64,000 nucleotides of DNA from Lysinibacillus sphaericus (GTDB lineage: Bacteria > Bacillota > Bacilli > Bacillales_A > Planococcaceae). The stretch lies in the NCBI RefSeq assembly GCF_006864135.1, contig NZ_SADV01000002.1:62001-126000 (forward strand), read 5' to 3'. A model generated the notes under the pieces. That model saw only the letters and a list, made by a program, of their open reading frames with translations. It was not told the origin of the DNA and searched no databases. Positions within the stretch are counted from its first letter, which is position 1, and each line of letters opens with the position of its first letter. This document shows positions 45,676 to 55,336 of the stretch, in pieces. Made by a program: the position numbers and the translations under genes.

Positions 45676-45969
45676 TTCTATCCGTCGCTTTGTCGGGGCT
45701 ATCCATCACTTTGATGGTTCTATCCACGACTTTGGTTGCTCTATCCATCATTTCGACAGTTCTATCCACGACTTTTGCTGTTCTATCCATCATTTCGACG
45801 GTTCTATCCACGTCTTTTGCTGTTCTATCCATCATTTCAACGGTTCTATCCGTCGCTTTGACTGCTCTATCCACGACTTTAACTGTTCTATCCACGATTT
45901 TGACGGTTCTATCCACGATTTTTGCTTTTCTATTCTTCACTTTGACTTTCCATCCTTCACTTCGCTGAA
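45676..45969 (+). repeat. 21-bp phased repeat array, fourteen units
   Basis: Fourteen exact 21-base units of the type TTCTATCC-(ACGACTTT or ATCATTTC)-... A middle stretch alternates two variants, giving a 42-bp dimer period. The opposite strand can be read as VDRT-type heptads (DRTVKVV), and three frames stay open because 21 is a multiple of three. No frame has a ribosome site, so this is treated as a repeat and not as a gene. Confidence 0.9.
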
Positions 45970-46033
45970 GCCTATTCACCACTCTTCCTAAAAATAAAAA
46001 ATCACCGAAGATATCCATCAACGGCGACGTTTA

Positions 46034-47041
46034 TTATAGTTCTATAGATTGTTTTTGGCGTTGGTCAAATCCAATAATTGTTTGAACGCCATAGCTTTTT
46101 AGTAAAGCTGTATTCGCAAATGTGTATTTACCTAAATCGTCTGGGAAATGCGCATCTGAGGAAACTGTAAAGGCTACTCCATGTTCAATTAAAATTTGCA
46201 AGAAACGTGGTCCTGGGCACATTTCCTTTACTGGATAGCGATAAAATAAACCGGCATTTATTTCAGTGGCAGTTTGTGTGGTCACAAGTGCCTTTGCAAT
46301 TCTTTCATACCAAGAGTCAAGAAAAGTTGTGTCCTTCACTCGATAATCGAACACTTTAAAGTTGTCTAAATGCGCCACAAAGTCAAACATATTCGAGAAG
46401 ATCATTTTTTCTACTGTAGCAAAAAAACGTGCAAAGTTTTCCTGTAAGGCTGCTGCGTCCATGTTCTCAAATATGTATTGGGTTTGGGGATTATCAAAGC
46501 CCCAGCCATCCATAAAATGAACAGATCCGATGACATAATCCCACGGATAACCTTCTAATAATAATGCTAATTCTTCTTCACCGCCGACAAAATAATCTGC
46601 CTCGATGCCAAGCTTTAAGGAAATACCATGACGACTCCATTTTTCCTTTGCTCGATTAATAGTTGACACAAAATCATCCATGCTTTCCGTCATCACACGA
46701 TCAAGCCAGTAACGCTGAGCTCTACCAACTTCATTGTCATCTAATTGCATATAACGTTCAAAGTATGCTCGCGTCTCCTTGAAACGATAGAGATGGTCGA
46801 CAACCCCAACCTCGCGCAAACCAAGCTGCTTTGCTTGTTGTAAATATAAATCTAACCATTCCACACTATAGCAACCATTCTGTAAACGCTTTGATAATTG
46901 CTGCATTTGTAGCTCTATAAATGCTTTAGTACCTTTTGTTGCTCCTTCATCTTCATTAAAAAATCTAATTGCCCGAGAAGTACGCTCTAGCCAACGAAAT
47001 GAATATGGCCCCTCCTCTAAATGTACATGATAATCAATCAT
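46034..47041 (-). CDS. PHP-domain phosphoesterase (HisJ-like)
   Basis: 335 residues from the ATG at 47041 (GGAGGG seven bases upstream), overlapping the regulator gene by 8 bases. PHP metal residues are seen in 'MIDYHVHLEEG', 'VGVVDHLYRF', 'KLGIEADYF', 'YVIGSVHFMD' and 'FTVSSDAHFPDDLG'. The family hydrolyses phosphomonoesters such as histidinol phosphate, but context (organophosphate-type importer, phosphatase, DeoR regulator) points to a catabolic phosphoester substrate. Last gene of the operon. Confidence 0.8.
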   Translation of the reverse strand: MIDYHVHLEEGPYSFRWLERTSRAIRFFNEDEGATKGTKAFIELQMQQLSKRLQNGCYSVEWLDLYLQQAKQLGLREVGVVDHLYRFKETRAYFERYMQLDDNEVGRAQRYWLDRVMTESMDDFVSTINRAKEKWSRHGISLKLGIEADYFVGGEEELALLLEGYPWDYVIGSVHFMDGWGFDNPQTQYIFENMDAAALQENFARFFATVEKMIFSNMFDFVAHLDNFKVFDYRVKDTTFLDSWYERIAKALVTTQTATEINAGLFYRYPVKEMCPGPRFLQILIEHGVAFTVSSDAHFPDDLGKYTFANTALLKSYGVQTIIGFDQRQKQSIEL

Positions 47042-47822
47042 CCGATTTCCCTCCATTGCATACCGTCCACTTTTCCTCATACGCATGCCACTCTAATGGG
47101 CAAGCTATATCACAAAAAATTTCTGAGCACTGCTCTATGTGACAAATTTGATAAAAGGACTTACCATTTATTTTAGATGCATCCGTTAATAAAAAGTTCA
47201 TCTTGCTACGATCAAGCATTTTTTTAGAAATTAATGATTCATCCAAATCATAATCGTACACAATACCATCACTTATTCCACCACACGAAATAAATGCCTT
47301 ATCAAAATTCATATTTCCTAACAATTCCAATGTCATAGCTCCTGTTACTGAGGATTGTCTCGGATTTGTCGTTCCACCAAGTAATATGACCTTTCCAGTC
47401 ATTCGTCGCTCCTCTATCGCTAAATTAAACTGTACAGCTGCAGCGATAGAGTTGGTTACGACAGTTATATCGTCGACTGCCAATAAAAAATCTGCAATAT
47501 GCACTGTCGTTGTACCTGTATCAACCGCAATTGTATCCCCGCCACCTATACGACTAGCTGCTAAACGAGCTATATTACGCTTTGCCTCTTTTTGCATTTG
47601 AAGCTTACGTAAAAATGCTGGTTCATTTCTAACGTTCGTATACTTTACAGCTCCTCCGTGTACTCTCGTTAATAAATGCTGTTGCTCCAGCTCATCAAAA
47701 TCTCTACGAATCGTTTCTGGTGCTACTTGTAATTCATCTGCAATATTAGCAACGACAATTTTTCGATCAGCCTCTAATTGTTTTAAAATAAATTCAAAAC
47801 GTTCAATTTTTGCATATGTCAT
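47034..47822 (-). CDS. DeoR/GlpR-family regulator
   Basis: 262 residues from the ATG at 47822, which overlaps the ATPase stop (ATGA); the frame extends 12 codons upstream without need. N-terminal HTH 'VVANIADELQVAPETIRRDF' and 'LLTRVHGGAV', then the DeoRC sensor domain with 'IAVDTGTTTVHIADFLL' and 'FISCGGISDGIVYDYDLDE'. Such regulators usually sense sugar phosphates. Embedded in the transporter operon, it is probably its local repressor. Confidence 0.88.
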   Translation of the reverse strand: MTYAKIERFEFILKQLEADRKIVVANIADELQVAPETIRRDFDELEQQHLLTRVHGGAVKYTNVRNEPAFLRKLQMQKEAKRNIARLAASRIGGGDTIAVDTGTTTVHIADFLLAVDDITVVTNSIAAAVQFNLAIEERRMTGKVILLGGTTNPRQSSVTGAMTLELLGNMNFDKAFISCGGISDGIVYDYDLDESLISKKMLDRSKMNFLLTDASKINGKSFYQICHIEQCSEIFCDIACPLEWHAYEEKWTVCNGGKSDD

Positions 47823-48820
47823 GATAATGCAATCACATCTTCCTTCGCTATATAGCACACATATTGCTTACCAAGCTCAAACGAATGCCCTCGTTGGTGT
47901 AGCTGTTCCATCGTAAAGAGACATTCACCCTCAAACGTTGTCCGAATAACATTGCCACTCATTAATGACTGCTTCGCCTCTCCAGTCATACAAACATCCC
48001 CCTGTCTCTGATCGAGATGTATAGCTTCTGGTCGAATCGCAAATTTTGAGTATTCTTTTGGCAATGCCTCGCCAATCATTTTCTCAAGGGCTTGACGCGT
48101 AAAAACATTGTAATGTCCGATAAAATTCGCGATAAATTCACTTTCAGGGCTTGTATAAATCGCAGTAGGTGTTCCACTTTGTGCAATCATCCCATTATTC
48201 ATCACAAATATTTTGTCAGAAACAGCCATTGCTTCTTCTTGGTCATGCGTAACTAAAATCATCGTTATACCTAGCTTTTGTTGAATAGCTCGTAAGTCTG
48301 CTTGAAGTTTCTTACGAATTTGGGCATCTAACGCACTGAGCGGTTCATCTAATAGCAATACTTTTGGACGTACAATTAATGCTCGAGCAAGGGCAACACG
48401 CTGCTGCTGACCTCCAGATAATTCTTTCGGATATGCATGCGCTTTTTCACTTAAATGCACGATTTCAAGTATTTCTTGAACACGTTGATCCACTTCAGCC
48501 GTATTGACTTTTTGCATACGTAAACCGAAAGCTACATTTTCTTTCACCGTCATATTTGGAAATAGTGCATAAGATTGAAACACCATACCAACTTGGCGAT
48601 CCTTTGGTTGAACACGATTCATATCCTTGTCTTCTATGTTAATTTTTCCCGCAGATGCATTTGTTAAGCCTGCCAAAATACGTAGGATTGTACTCTTGCC
48701 ACAGCCACTCGGACCTAAAAGAGTTATAAATTCACCTTTTTCAATCTTCATATTTATATTTGATAAAACCGTCGTTGATCCATATTTTTTATGAAGTCCT
48801 TCAATCACAATATAACTCAT
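47819..48820 (-). CDS. ABC importer ATPase (PotA/FbpC type)
   Basis: 333 residues. Walker A 'GPSGCGKSTILRILAGL' (~36), Q-loop 'GMVFQSYALFP', signature 'LSGGQQQRVALARAL', Walker B 'VLLLDEPLSALD' and H-loop 'VTHDQEEAMAVSDKI'. A C-terminal TOBE-like region follows. It energises the two permeases upstream in the operon, overlapping the preceding permease by 4 bases. Confidence 0.92.
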   Translation of the reverse strand: MSYIVIEGLHKKYGSTTVLSNINMKIEKGEFITLLGPSGCGKSTILRILAGLTNASAGKINIEDKDMNRVQPKDRQVGMVFQSYALFPNMTVKENVAFGLRMQKVNTAEVDQRVQEILEIVHLSEKAHAYPKELSGGQQQRVALARALIVRPKVLLLDEPLSALDAQIRKKLQADLRAIQQKLGITMILVTHDQEEAMAVSDKIFVMNNGMIAQSGTPTAIYTSPESEFIANFIGHYNVFTRQALEKMIGEALPKEYSKFAIRPEAIHLDQRQGDVCMTGEAKQSLMSGNVIRTTFEGECLFTMEQLHQRGHSFELGKQYVCYIAKEDVIALS

Positions 48821-49602
48821 AGATTTGTAGCACCTTTCGATCGTTTCGTTAATGTTGCAATAGCGTACGTTAATAAGCCCATAAGAACGATATAAATAAA
48901 GACAACTGCACTAGCAATATGTCCACTTGTACTAAGCTTCTTCATTAAATAAATTTGCACCGTCTCAAAGCGAGAACCAACCACTAGATTAATCAGTACA
49001 AATTCTCCAAAAAGTACGGAAAACGATAATAATGCACCAGCAAATAAGCCTGGGTACACAGTAGGTAATAATATTTTAGTAAATGCCTGCAATTTTGATG
49101 CTCCCAGTAATTGCGCTGCGTCTAAAAGCTGTCGTGCATCAACATTCTGCAAACTATTGCGTGTCCCCTGATAAATGTATGGGAGGATACCGATGACATA
49201 TGCCCCTAAAACTACTAAAATCATCGGCACACCAAATTTGCTATAAACACGAATGAGCCCGACTGCTAAAATAATTCCCGGGAATGAATACACCATCACA
49301 ACAGCCATCTGTATCCATTTTTCGTATTTTGGAAAATACAACACGATCACAAAAATAGCCGGTACGATAACGAGCAATGCAATCATGACAGCCCCACTAG
49401 ACAATAAAACCGAACGTCCAAACGCCTGTATAAATTCTGCATCCTGAAATAATGTCGCAAGCCATTTCAATGTTAATCCTTCTGGCAAAATGGTCTTATT
49501 CCAATTCGTCGCAAAGGCATAAAGCATCGTTGCAACAACTGGCAACAATAAATACACCACTAACAGGAGGAAAAATAAATCAGCAAAGCCTCTTTTTTTC
49601 AC
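48817..49602 (-). CDS. ABC importer permease 2
   Basis: 261 residues from the GTG at 49602, eight bases after AAGGAGG and sharing one base with the preceding stop; the frame is open 11 codons further. Six TM segments. The EAA loop reads 'AAQLLGASKLQAFTKILLP'. BPD_transp_1 fold of the Fbp/PhnV group. Pairs with the permease just upstream. Confidence 0.9.
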   Translation of the reverse strand: MKKRGFADLFFLLLVVYLLLPVVATMLYAFATNWNKTILPEGLTLKWLATLFQDAEFIQAFGRSVLLSSGAVMIALLVIVPAIFVIVLYFPKYEKWIQMAVVMVYSFPGIILAVGLIRVYSKFGVPMILVVLGAYVIGILPYIYQGTRNSLQNVDARQLLDAAQLLGASKLQAFTKILLPTVYPGLFAGALLSFSVLFGEFVLINLVVGSRFETVQIYLMKKLSTSGHIASAVVFIYIVLMGLLTYAIATLTKRSKGATNL

Positions 49603-50435
49603 TATAACTTCCTCCTTGTTTTTGAAATGCTCCATTCGCTTAATAGCATTGCCGTCACCATCGTTACTGCTAATATTACTGCAATAGCACTTGCCAGCTC
49701 TGGTTGTGCAAAAATATCTCCCTTAATAAGAGAACCAATACGAATGGCTACTAAATTGTAATTACTGCTAGTTAGTGCATAGGCAGAGGCATACGCTCCC
49801 ATTGCATTGGCAAACAATACGCTAAATGTTCCAACAATCCCAGGAAGCATAACAGGGATCCCAATCTTCACCCAAAACTGCCATGTAGAAGCTCCAAGTA
49901 ATGCTGCTGCGTCTTTCCATTGTTGCTGAATCCCATCATAAATTGGGTATAAAAGCATTAAGGCTAATGGTAGCTGAAAATAAATATAAATCAGTAACAA
50001 GCCACCCCAGCTATAAAGAGAAAATGATGAAAATGTGTCAATACCCCATTTATCGAATAGCAATGTAAAGAGCCCGCTATTGCCAAGTAATACAATAAAG
50101 GCAAAAGCTAACGGAATACCTGAAAAATTTGATGTTAAATTTGTTAGTATTAAAATTTTTTCACGCACTGGCTCAGAAAATCTCATAAGCGCATAAACAG
50201 CAAATAGGGTAACAATTAAGGCAATGACTGCCGAAATTACAGATAGTGTAATACTATTTGTAAAGCCTTGTAAAATGTAATCGTTCGTTAGTACAGTTCG
50301 ATATTGTGCGAATGTAAAACCATCACTATTTTGAAAGCTTGTGATGAGCATATACAGTAACGGTACTAAGAAAAATAACAAGACAAGTACTAGAAAAGGA
50401 GAAAGCCAGGCAACTGTTTGCCGCTTCGAAATCAA
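49602..50435 (-). CDS. ABC importer permease 1
   Basis: About 277 residues from the TTG at 50435 (ISKRQTVAWLSPF); an earlier TTG at 50453 is also open. Six TM segments, with an EAA loop 'AALLGASTWQFWVKIGIPV'. Same family as its partner. A family A repeat of ~390 bases separates it from the phosphatase gene upstream. Confidence 0.88.
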   Translation of the reverse strand: MISKRQTVAWLSPFLVLVLLFFLVPLLYMLITSFQNSDGFTFAQYRTVLTNDYILQGFTNSITLSVISAVIALIVTLFAVYALMRFSEPVREKILILTNLTSNFSGIPLAFAFIVLLGNSGLFTLLFDKWGIDTFSSFSLYSWGGLLLIYIYFQLPLALMLLYPIYDGIQQQWKDAAALLGASTWQFWVKIGIPVMLPGIVGTFSVLFANAMGAYASAYALTSSNYNLVAIRIGSLIKGDIFAQPELASAIAVILAVTMVTAMLLSEWSISKTRRKL

Positions 50436-50520
50436 AACAATCACTTCTTTCAATATTTAATAGCAGTTCATGTTGATTTAATCATTTTTATTAATTAGAA
50501 GGCTCATCACCATAACGGGG

Positions 50521-50907
50521 GTTGATTTCCGTTCCGACAGGGCGCATTGTTGCTGGCGCTTCGCTTTCGCACAGATAAAACCCTGTTGCTGGCGCTTCGC
50601 TCTCGCACAGATAAAACATTTGTTGCTAGCGCTTCGCTTTCGGGACAGATAAAACCCTATTGCTGGCGCTGCGCTTTCGGGACAGATAAAACCCTATTGC
50701 TGGCGCTTCGCTTTCACACAGACAAAAACCAGTTGCTGCCGTTACGTTAGCACTACGCTTTCGCACAGAAAACATCCGCTTCACTGCAGAATCTCGGGCC
50801 AACACGATGTTGGACACGAAGGCGTTATCACAGGACGTGATAGTTTTAGCCTTCGTTTCCCTATCGCTGATCCCCAAGGAGTCACCCTGTCTTCACTTCA
50901 ATCAACT
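50521..50907 (+). repeat. Family A element inside the ABC operon, with tandem modules
   Basis: Starts GTTGATTTCCGTTCCGACAG and ends TTCACTTCAATCAAC. Between them are five or six modules of 34-41 bases (GCTGGCGCTTCGCTTTCG, ACAGATAAAAC), then a conserved hairpin segment ACGAAGGC...ATCACAGGACGTGAT...GCCTTCGT (about 50817-50861). It lies between the phosphatase and permease genes, splitting the operon by 580 bases. Confidence 0.8.
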
Positions 50908-51017
50908 AACACATAAATATTTTGAAAATGTCATCCCAACTTTTGATGATGGACTAATAGAATTTCTCTGCTGGAAGCTTCCCAAACACGCCCAATTAAT
51001 ATTGATGATTAAACCTT

Positions 51018-51845
51018 TTATAATGAATGCATCCCTTCTAATAACAGGGGAACCATTTCATCAGAAGGTTCGATATTCAATAAATGACAGCAAAGCGGAG
51101 CTATTTGTAACTGTGATACAATCTCATCGTTAATGCCTGCTTTAACGTGATTCGAAATAACAAACATTGGTACATGACGATCCTCACCTGTTGCGCCTCC
51201 ATGATTTCCATCACTCGTCATCCCATGATCTGCTGTCACGATCACTTCATAGCCCTGCGCAAGACATTTTGGGATAAATACAGATAATAATGCATCAACT
51301 GCTAAAACACGATTTCGATATTGCGCCGAGTCAGCTGTAAATTTATGACCGTCATCATCTACATTCATCGGATGAATATATAAGAAATCTGGTTGCTTTT
51401 GATCCATTAGCCAAGCAGCTTCAGCAAATAAATGACTGTCTGGATAGTGATCCTCAAAGTAGAACAGTCCATTCTCAATCGGCAATTGGGTATCTAATTG
51501 TAGTCTTTCCTCCATATGCACAAATGGTGCACGATTATATAGCTCACTTACCCAATAATAGGCGGCAGCTGCTGTAGATAGACCGTTTTCTTTCGCTAAA
51601 TGAAATAAACTATTTTGCGTCGATAAACGCACTGTCATATTGCTCGTTACTCCATGTACAATGGGTGGTGTCCCCGTTAAAATCGTTTCATATAAAGGCC
51701 TTGATAGTGAAGGGACCTCTGAGCAAACCTTGTAGCGTGCTGCTAGTTTACGTTCAACTAAATGGTGCATAAATCCCATATGGGTACAAGCTGTATCAAA
51801 GCGAAGTGCATCTACGACAATTAAGACAACTTTATTATTTTCCAT
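51018..51845 (-). CDS. Alkaline-phosphatase-superfamily phosphodiesterase/phosphonate hydrolase
   Basis: 275 residues. N-terminal metal motif 'VVLIVVDALRFDTAC'; nucleophile region 'SEVPSLSRPLYETILTG' (Ser/Thr); 'HPMNVDDDGHKF'; and 'VIVTADHGMTSDGNHGG' with the second metal site. This is the type I phosphodiesterase/nucleotide pyrophosphatase or PhnA-like fold. No signal peptide, so it acts inside on an imported substrate. It overlaps the binding-protein gene by 11 bases, strongly tying the two. Confidence 0.85.
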   Translation of the reverse strand: MENNKVVLIVVDALRFDTACTHMGFMHHLVERKLAARYKVCSEVPSLSRPLYETILTGTPPIVHGVTSNMTVRLSTQNSLFHLAKENGLSTAAAAYYWVSELYNRAPFVHMEERLQLDTQLPIENGLFYFEDHYPDSHLFAEAAWLMDQKQPDFLYIHPMNVDDDGHKFTADSAQYRNRVLAVDALLSVFIPKCLAQGYEVIVTADHGMTSDGNHGGATGEDRHVPMFVISNHVKAGINDEIVSQLQIAPLCCHLLNIEPSDEMVPLLLEGMHSL

Positions 51846-52923
51846 GAATTAATACCTGCTCCTGATATTGTTGTGGAATTTGCTTTGTTGTTTCTTCCCA
51901 TTTCTTTTGGTCTTTTACTGGCTGTGCATTTTTGTACATTTCCGCAGGTAATAATAGCTTCTGAACATCTTGAGGTAATTGAACCTTGTCACGAATTGGA
52001 CGAGCATAACCCTTCGCTAAATTTTCTTGTCCTGCATCCGATAAAATGTATTCACGAGCTAGCATAGCTGCATGAGGATTTTTGGCATATTTATTAATGA
52101 TTGTTGCATAGCCTGATGTTACAGAGCCTTCTGATGGAATGATGACATCAAAACGTTTCTCATCAATTTGGTGTCGATAGCCAAGTGCATTAAAATCCCA
52201 TAGGATGGCTACATCAATCTCGCCTTTTTCTAAATTCGCTACAGTTGGATCTCCTTTTAAACGCCCTTGTTTTGCTAAAGATGCAAAAAAGTCTATTCCA
52301 GGTTGAATATTCGACTCATCACCACCAAATGCCATAGCAGCTGCTAAAATAGCAAACTGTGCTTGATTCGCTGTTAAAGCATCACCAATACTAACCGTAT
52401 AATTTCCGTTTTTAATATCCTCCCATGATTTCGGGACATTTTTGACGTTGTTTTTATCAGTTAAAAATGAAATAGTTCCAGTGTAACCCACGATCCAATG
52501 GCCATCATTATCCTTTGCCCAGTCAGGTATTTCATTCCAATAAGATGTTTTATACGGTAATGTTAAACCCTTGTCCTTGGCAATCGGTCCAAAAGCAATT
52601 CCGACGTCACCAATATCCGCAGTGGCATCATCCTTTTCCGCCTCAAACTTCGCTAGCTCCTCGGCACTCGACATGTCTGTATCCTTATGCTTAAGGGTAT
52701 ATTCAGTACTAAGATCACCCCAAGTCTCTACCCAGTTAGCCCATGTATCTGGCATTCCGACAGAATTTACAGTTCCTTCTTCTTTTGCTTTTTTCGTAAT
52801 CTCTTCAAGTGTCAAATCACTTTTCACTTCATTCGAACTAGATGAACCGTCGGAACAAGCTGCCAACATTGAAATTGCTAATGCTCCGATTAGACCTTTC
52901 TTCCACAACTTTTGAATTGCCAT
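51835..52923 (-). CDS. ABC importer substrate-binding lipoprotein
   Basis: 362 residues from the ATG at 52923 (GGAGGTTCCAACTC); the longer frame adds 22 residues with no site. Lipoprotein signal 'KGLIGALAISMLAAC' with lipobox LAAC. The fold is family 1 solute-binding (Fbp/PhnS type): 'GTVNSVGMPDTWANWVETWG', 'WIVGYTGTISFLTDKNNVK', 'SGYATIINKYAKNPHAAMLA'. First gene of the operon. The 5' region has several AACATAAA-like repeats (52940-52985), which may be regulator sites. Confidence 0.88.
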   Translation of the reverse strand: MAIQKLWKKGLIGALAISMLAACSDGSSSSNEVKSDLTLEEITKKAKEEGTVNSVGMPDTWANWVETWGDLSTEYTLKHKDTDMSSAEELAKFEAEKDDATADIGDVGIAFGPIAKDKGLTLPYKTSYWNEIPDWAKDNDGHWIVGYTGTISFLTDKNNVKNVPKSWEDIKNGNYTVSIGDALTANQAQFAILAAAMAFGGDESNIQPGIDFFASLAKQGRLKGDPTVANLEKGEIDVAILWDFNALGYRHQIDEKRFDVIIPSEGSVTSGYATIINKYAKNPHAAMLAREYILSDAGQENLAKGYARPIRDKVQLPQDVQKLLLPAEMYKNAQPVKDQKKWEETTKQIPQQYQEQVLIHGK

Positions 52924-53172
52924 GAGTTGGAACCTCCATTTGTTTATGTTTGTTTTCATTTGCCTTACAACATTTATGTTAGGAAACAAACATTAAGCAA
53001 GTATGGAGGACATTAAAATATTCAGTAAAAATTATGAAGGAATTATGAAAATTTATAAACGATTATTAATTGTAGGGGGATTGTAAAAGTTTTAGAGGAG
53101 TAAGTAGGAATCTAGTTCTGTATGCGCACGTTTATGTAGCTTTCTAAGACGTGCACACACTCTAGATTCATT

Positions 53173-53544
53173 TTATAAACCAAGAAAATCTGCATATGTA
53201 TGCGGCTCGTTTTCTTTTAAAATTGTTAAAAATGTAAAGGCAAGCTGTACAACTGACCACCATTTCATATTGTAGGACATCTCAAAGTGGGCAGGTGCTA
53301 ATGTAAAAACATCTTGAAAAATATCAAGTGGATCGATTTTTTTATCATTTAATATCGAGAGAAAACCTAAAAACAACGTATGGTCCTTGACCTCAATCAT
53401 TTTTCCATCAACAAGTGCATCAATATTTTCCGGTTGATGAAAATTACATTGTGTCGCAACATACCTTTCCAAATCCTGTGTGCGCTGTCTTTCTTCACGT
53501 TCTTTTTTCTTTGCAATAAAATCAATGACGTTATCCACGTGCAT
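53173..53544 (-). CDS. Conserved-looking hypothetical protein
   Basis: 123 residues starting MHVDNVIDFIAKKKEREERQ. A charged N-terminal helix is followed by a globular helical part ('LFLGFLSILNDKKIDPLDIF', 'HFEMSYNMKWWSVVQLAFTF'). AGAGG lies close to the ATG and at better distance from the GTG two codons on, so the true start may be DNVIDFIAKKK. No family recognised; single gene. Confidence 0.6.
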   Translation of the reverse strand: MHVDNVIDFIAKKKEREERQRTQDLERYVATQCNFHQPENIDALVDGKMIEVKDHTLFLGFLSILNDKKIDPLDIFQDVFTLAPAHFEMSYNMKWWSVVQLAFTFLTILKENEPHTYADFLGL

Positions 53545-53721
53545 CGCCTCTTCTTTTTTTCTTTTATTGTAGCATTTTTTACAATACTATTGCCCGAACA
53601 CGCTCCCCATTTTTTCCCTTTTTTCAAAAACAAAAAGAATGTTTTGACAAATTCGTCAAAATCATTCTTTCTAATGAATTTCATTAATATGCTATTGGTA
53701 TAACGTTTACCATCTATATAA

Positions 53722-53915
53722 GTTGATTGAAGTGGAGACTGGACGACTCCTTGGGGTCAGATCACAGCGTCACAGATGAGACTCTGGAGCGAGCACACAA
53801 GGGAACGAAGGCTAAAACCATCACGTCCTGTGATAACGCCTTCGTAACCAACATTGTTTTATCTGTGCGAAAGCGAAGCGTCAGCACAAAGCGTCCAGCC
53901 GGAACGGAAATCAAC
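53722..53915 (-). repeat. Family A element, compact copy
   Basis: Read on the minus strand it runs from GTTGATTTCCGTTCCGGCTG to CTCCACTTCAATCAAC. It has one module (TGCGAAAGCGAAGCGTCAG on plus) and the perfect hairpin ACGAAGGC...ATCACGTCCTGTGAT...GCCTTCGT (53797-53837). 194 bp, probably close to the basic unit. Confidence 0.8.
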
Positions 53916-53959
53916 CCTACGTTATGGTTATGACCTTCATTAACATAACTCTATTGTGA

Positions 53960-55336
53960 CTAATTATTGATTGGGATTGTTATAGTTACTCTTCCTCCAC
54001 CAGCTAATAAATCATTGTCAATTAGCAGTGTTCCAGCGTGACGCTGAACAATTGATTGGGCAATATAAAGTCCCATCCCATGGTGATCTCCTGCATTTCT
54101 GCTTGGATCTCCGCGATAAAACTGTTTGGTAGCCTCGTTTAAATCTCTCGGAGAAAATCCACAGCCGCTATCAGTAACGATAAATCGAATAACATCAGTA
54201 GCAACTTGCACAGTTAATGTTACCTTTCCATATTCAGGTGTGTGCTCTACAGCATTAGCAATGACATTTAAAATCGCACGATAGAACTGCTCTTCATCGA
54301 TAAATATACGTGCAGGAAGAATTTCCTTTTGGATATCCACTTGAAGCCTTTTTTCCAACGAAAGAGCTCTCATTTGTTGTTCTACTTCTGTCATAAATGC
54401 ATCCGTTTTAACATTCGTTTTTTCACGAGTTACATTTCTTTCCATTTTCGATAAATCAATCAACTCTTTCGTGAATTTTTCTATTTCCATTGTATTTTTT
54501 AAAATATAGTCATTATATTCCCTTTGTATATCATCTTGAGCCGTATCCTGCAAAAGCTCTGCATTTCCCCGAATAATTGTGAGCGGTGTTTTCAGATCAT
54601 GAGCAAGAGCAGAAATTTGTTCTCTACGTGCCTGTTCAGATTCCCATTGCTGTTTTAAGGAGCTATTTAAAGCCTCCTTCATCTGCTCAAGAGAAACCGA
54701 TATTTCATCTATTTCACGAATCCCTGAATGATTAATCGTAAAATCCAAATTTTGATTTTGTATTTTTTCAATCGCTTCCTGCAAGCCAAACATTTTTTTC
54801 TTTAGACTTCTTCCAAAATGGATAGCAAGGACAGTTGCATAAGCCCCTATCCCTATAATAAATACTAGAAATTCTAATAGTTGCGGATTAGGTAAATATT
54901 TTCTTAAAATTTCTGAACGATACTGAGGTACTAAATAATATCGTAATATACAAATCTCATTTTCTCGCTCTATAAACGAGTAAAATTGGGGACTATTTCT
55001 AGTTTCCCTTTTTTTCATTACATCCCATGCTTTAAAAGCTTCCTTTTCTGAAAGATTCCCTGTAAGGAATTGTCCATCTTTAGAAAAGACAGCATAGTCA
55101 ACAAGGTCTGGAATAATATCAGCGGTAACCGAACTACTAGACGCAATCCGATCCTTTGATAATGTAATTTGACTTTCTGCATAATTTGCTGGCAAAACAA
55201 TGTTGGTAGAAAAAGTAAACAAAAATATGCTAAACAGTATTACGACTAACAGAATGGTGCCTAAACTTAGGAAAAGGAGATATCGTAGAAAAAAAGTATG
55301 TAGTCGAGTTCCTTTAGTGGGCTTTATTGTCTCCAT
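53960..55336 (-). CDS. Sensor histidine kinase of the immunity locus
   Basis: 458 residues. TM helices at ~18-40 and ~145-165 enclose a ~105-residue sensor; a HAMP-like segment follows, then HisKA 'QISALAHDLKTPLTIIRGN' and the ATPase 'VIANAVEHTPEYGKV', 'DSGCGFSPRDL' and 'GDHHGMGLYIAQSIV'. It resembles SpaK/BceS-like kinases. The start overlaps the response regulator by 13 bases. Last gene of the five-gene set. Confidence 0.88.
   Translation of the reverse strand: METIKPTKGTRLHTFFLRYLLFLSLGTILLVVILFSIFLFTFSTNIVLPANYAESQITLSKDRIASSSSVTADIIPDLVDYAVFSKDGQFLTGNLSEKEAFKAWDVMKKRETRNSPQFYSFIERENEICILRYYLVPQYRSEILRKYLPNPQLLEFLVFIIGIGAYATVLAIHFGRSLKKKMFGLQEAIEKIQNQNLDFTINHSGIREIDEISVSLEQMKEALNSSLKQQWESEQARREQISALAHDLKTPLTIIRGNAELLQDTAQDDIQREYNDYILKNTMEIEKFTKELIDLSKMERNVTREKTNVKTDAFMTEVEQQMRALSLEKRLQVDIQKEILPARIFIDEEQFYRAILNVIANAVEHTPEYGKVTLTVQVATDVIRFIVTDSGCGFSPRDLNEATKQFYRGDPSRNAGDHHGMGLYIAQSIVQRHAGTLLIDNDLLAGGGRVTITIPINN

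Noticed and set aside
45608..46021. 137-codon frame with VDRTVKV heptads as a coiled-coil protein
   Set aside because: No ribosome site; three frames stay open because the repeat is 21 bp. Kept as a repeat, with translation listed as a test.
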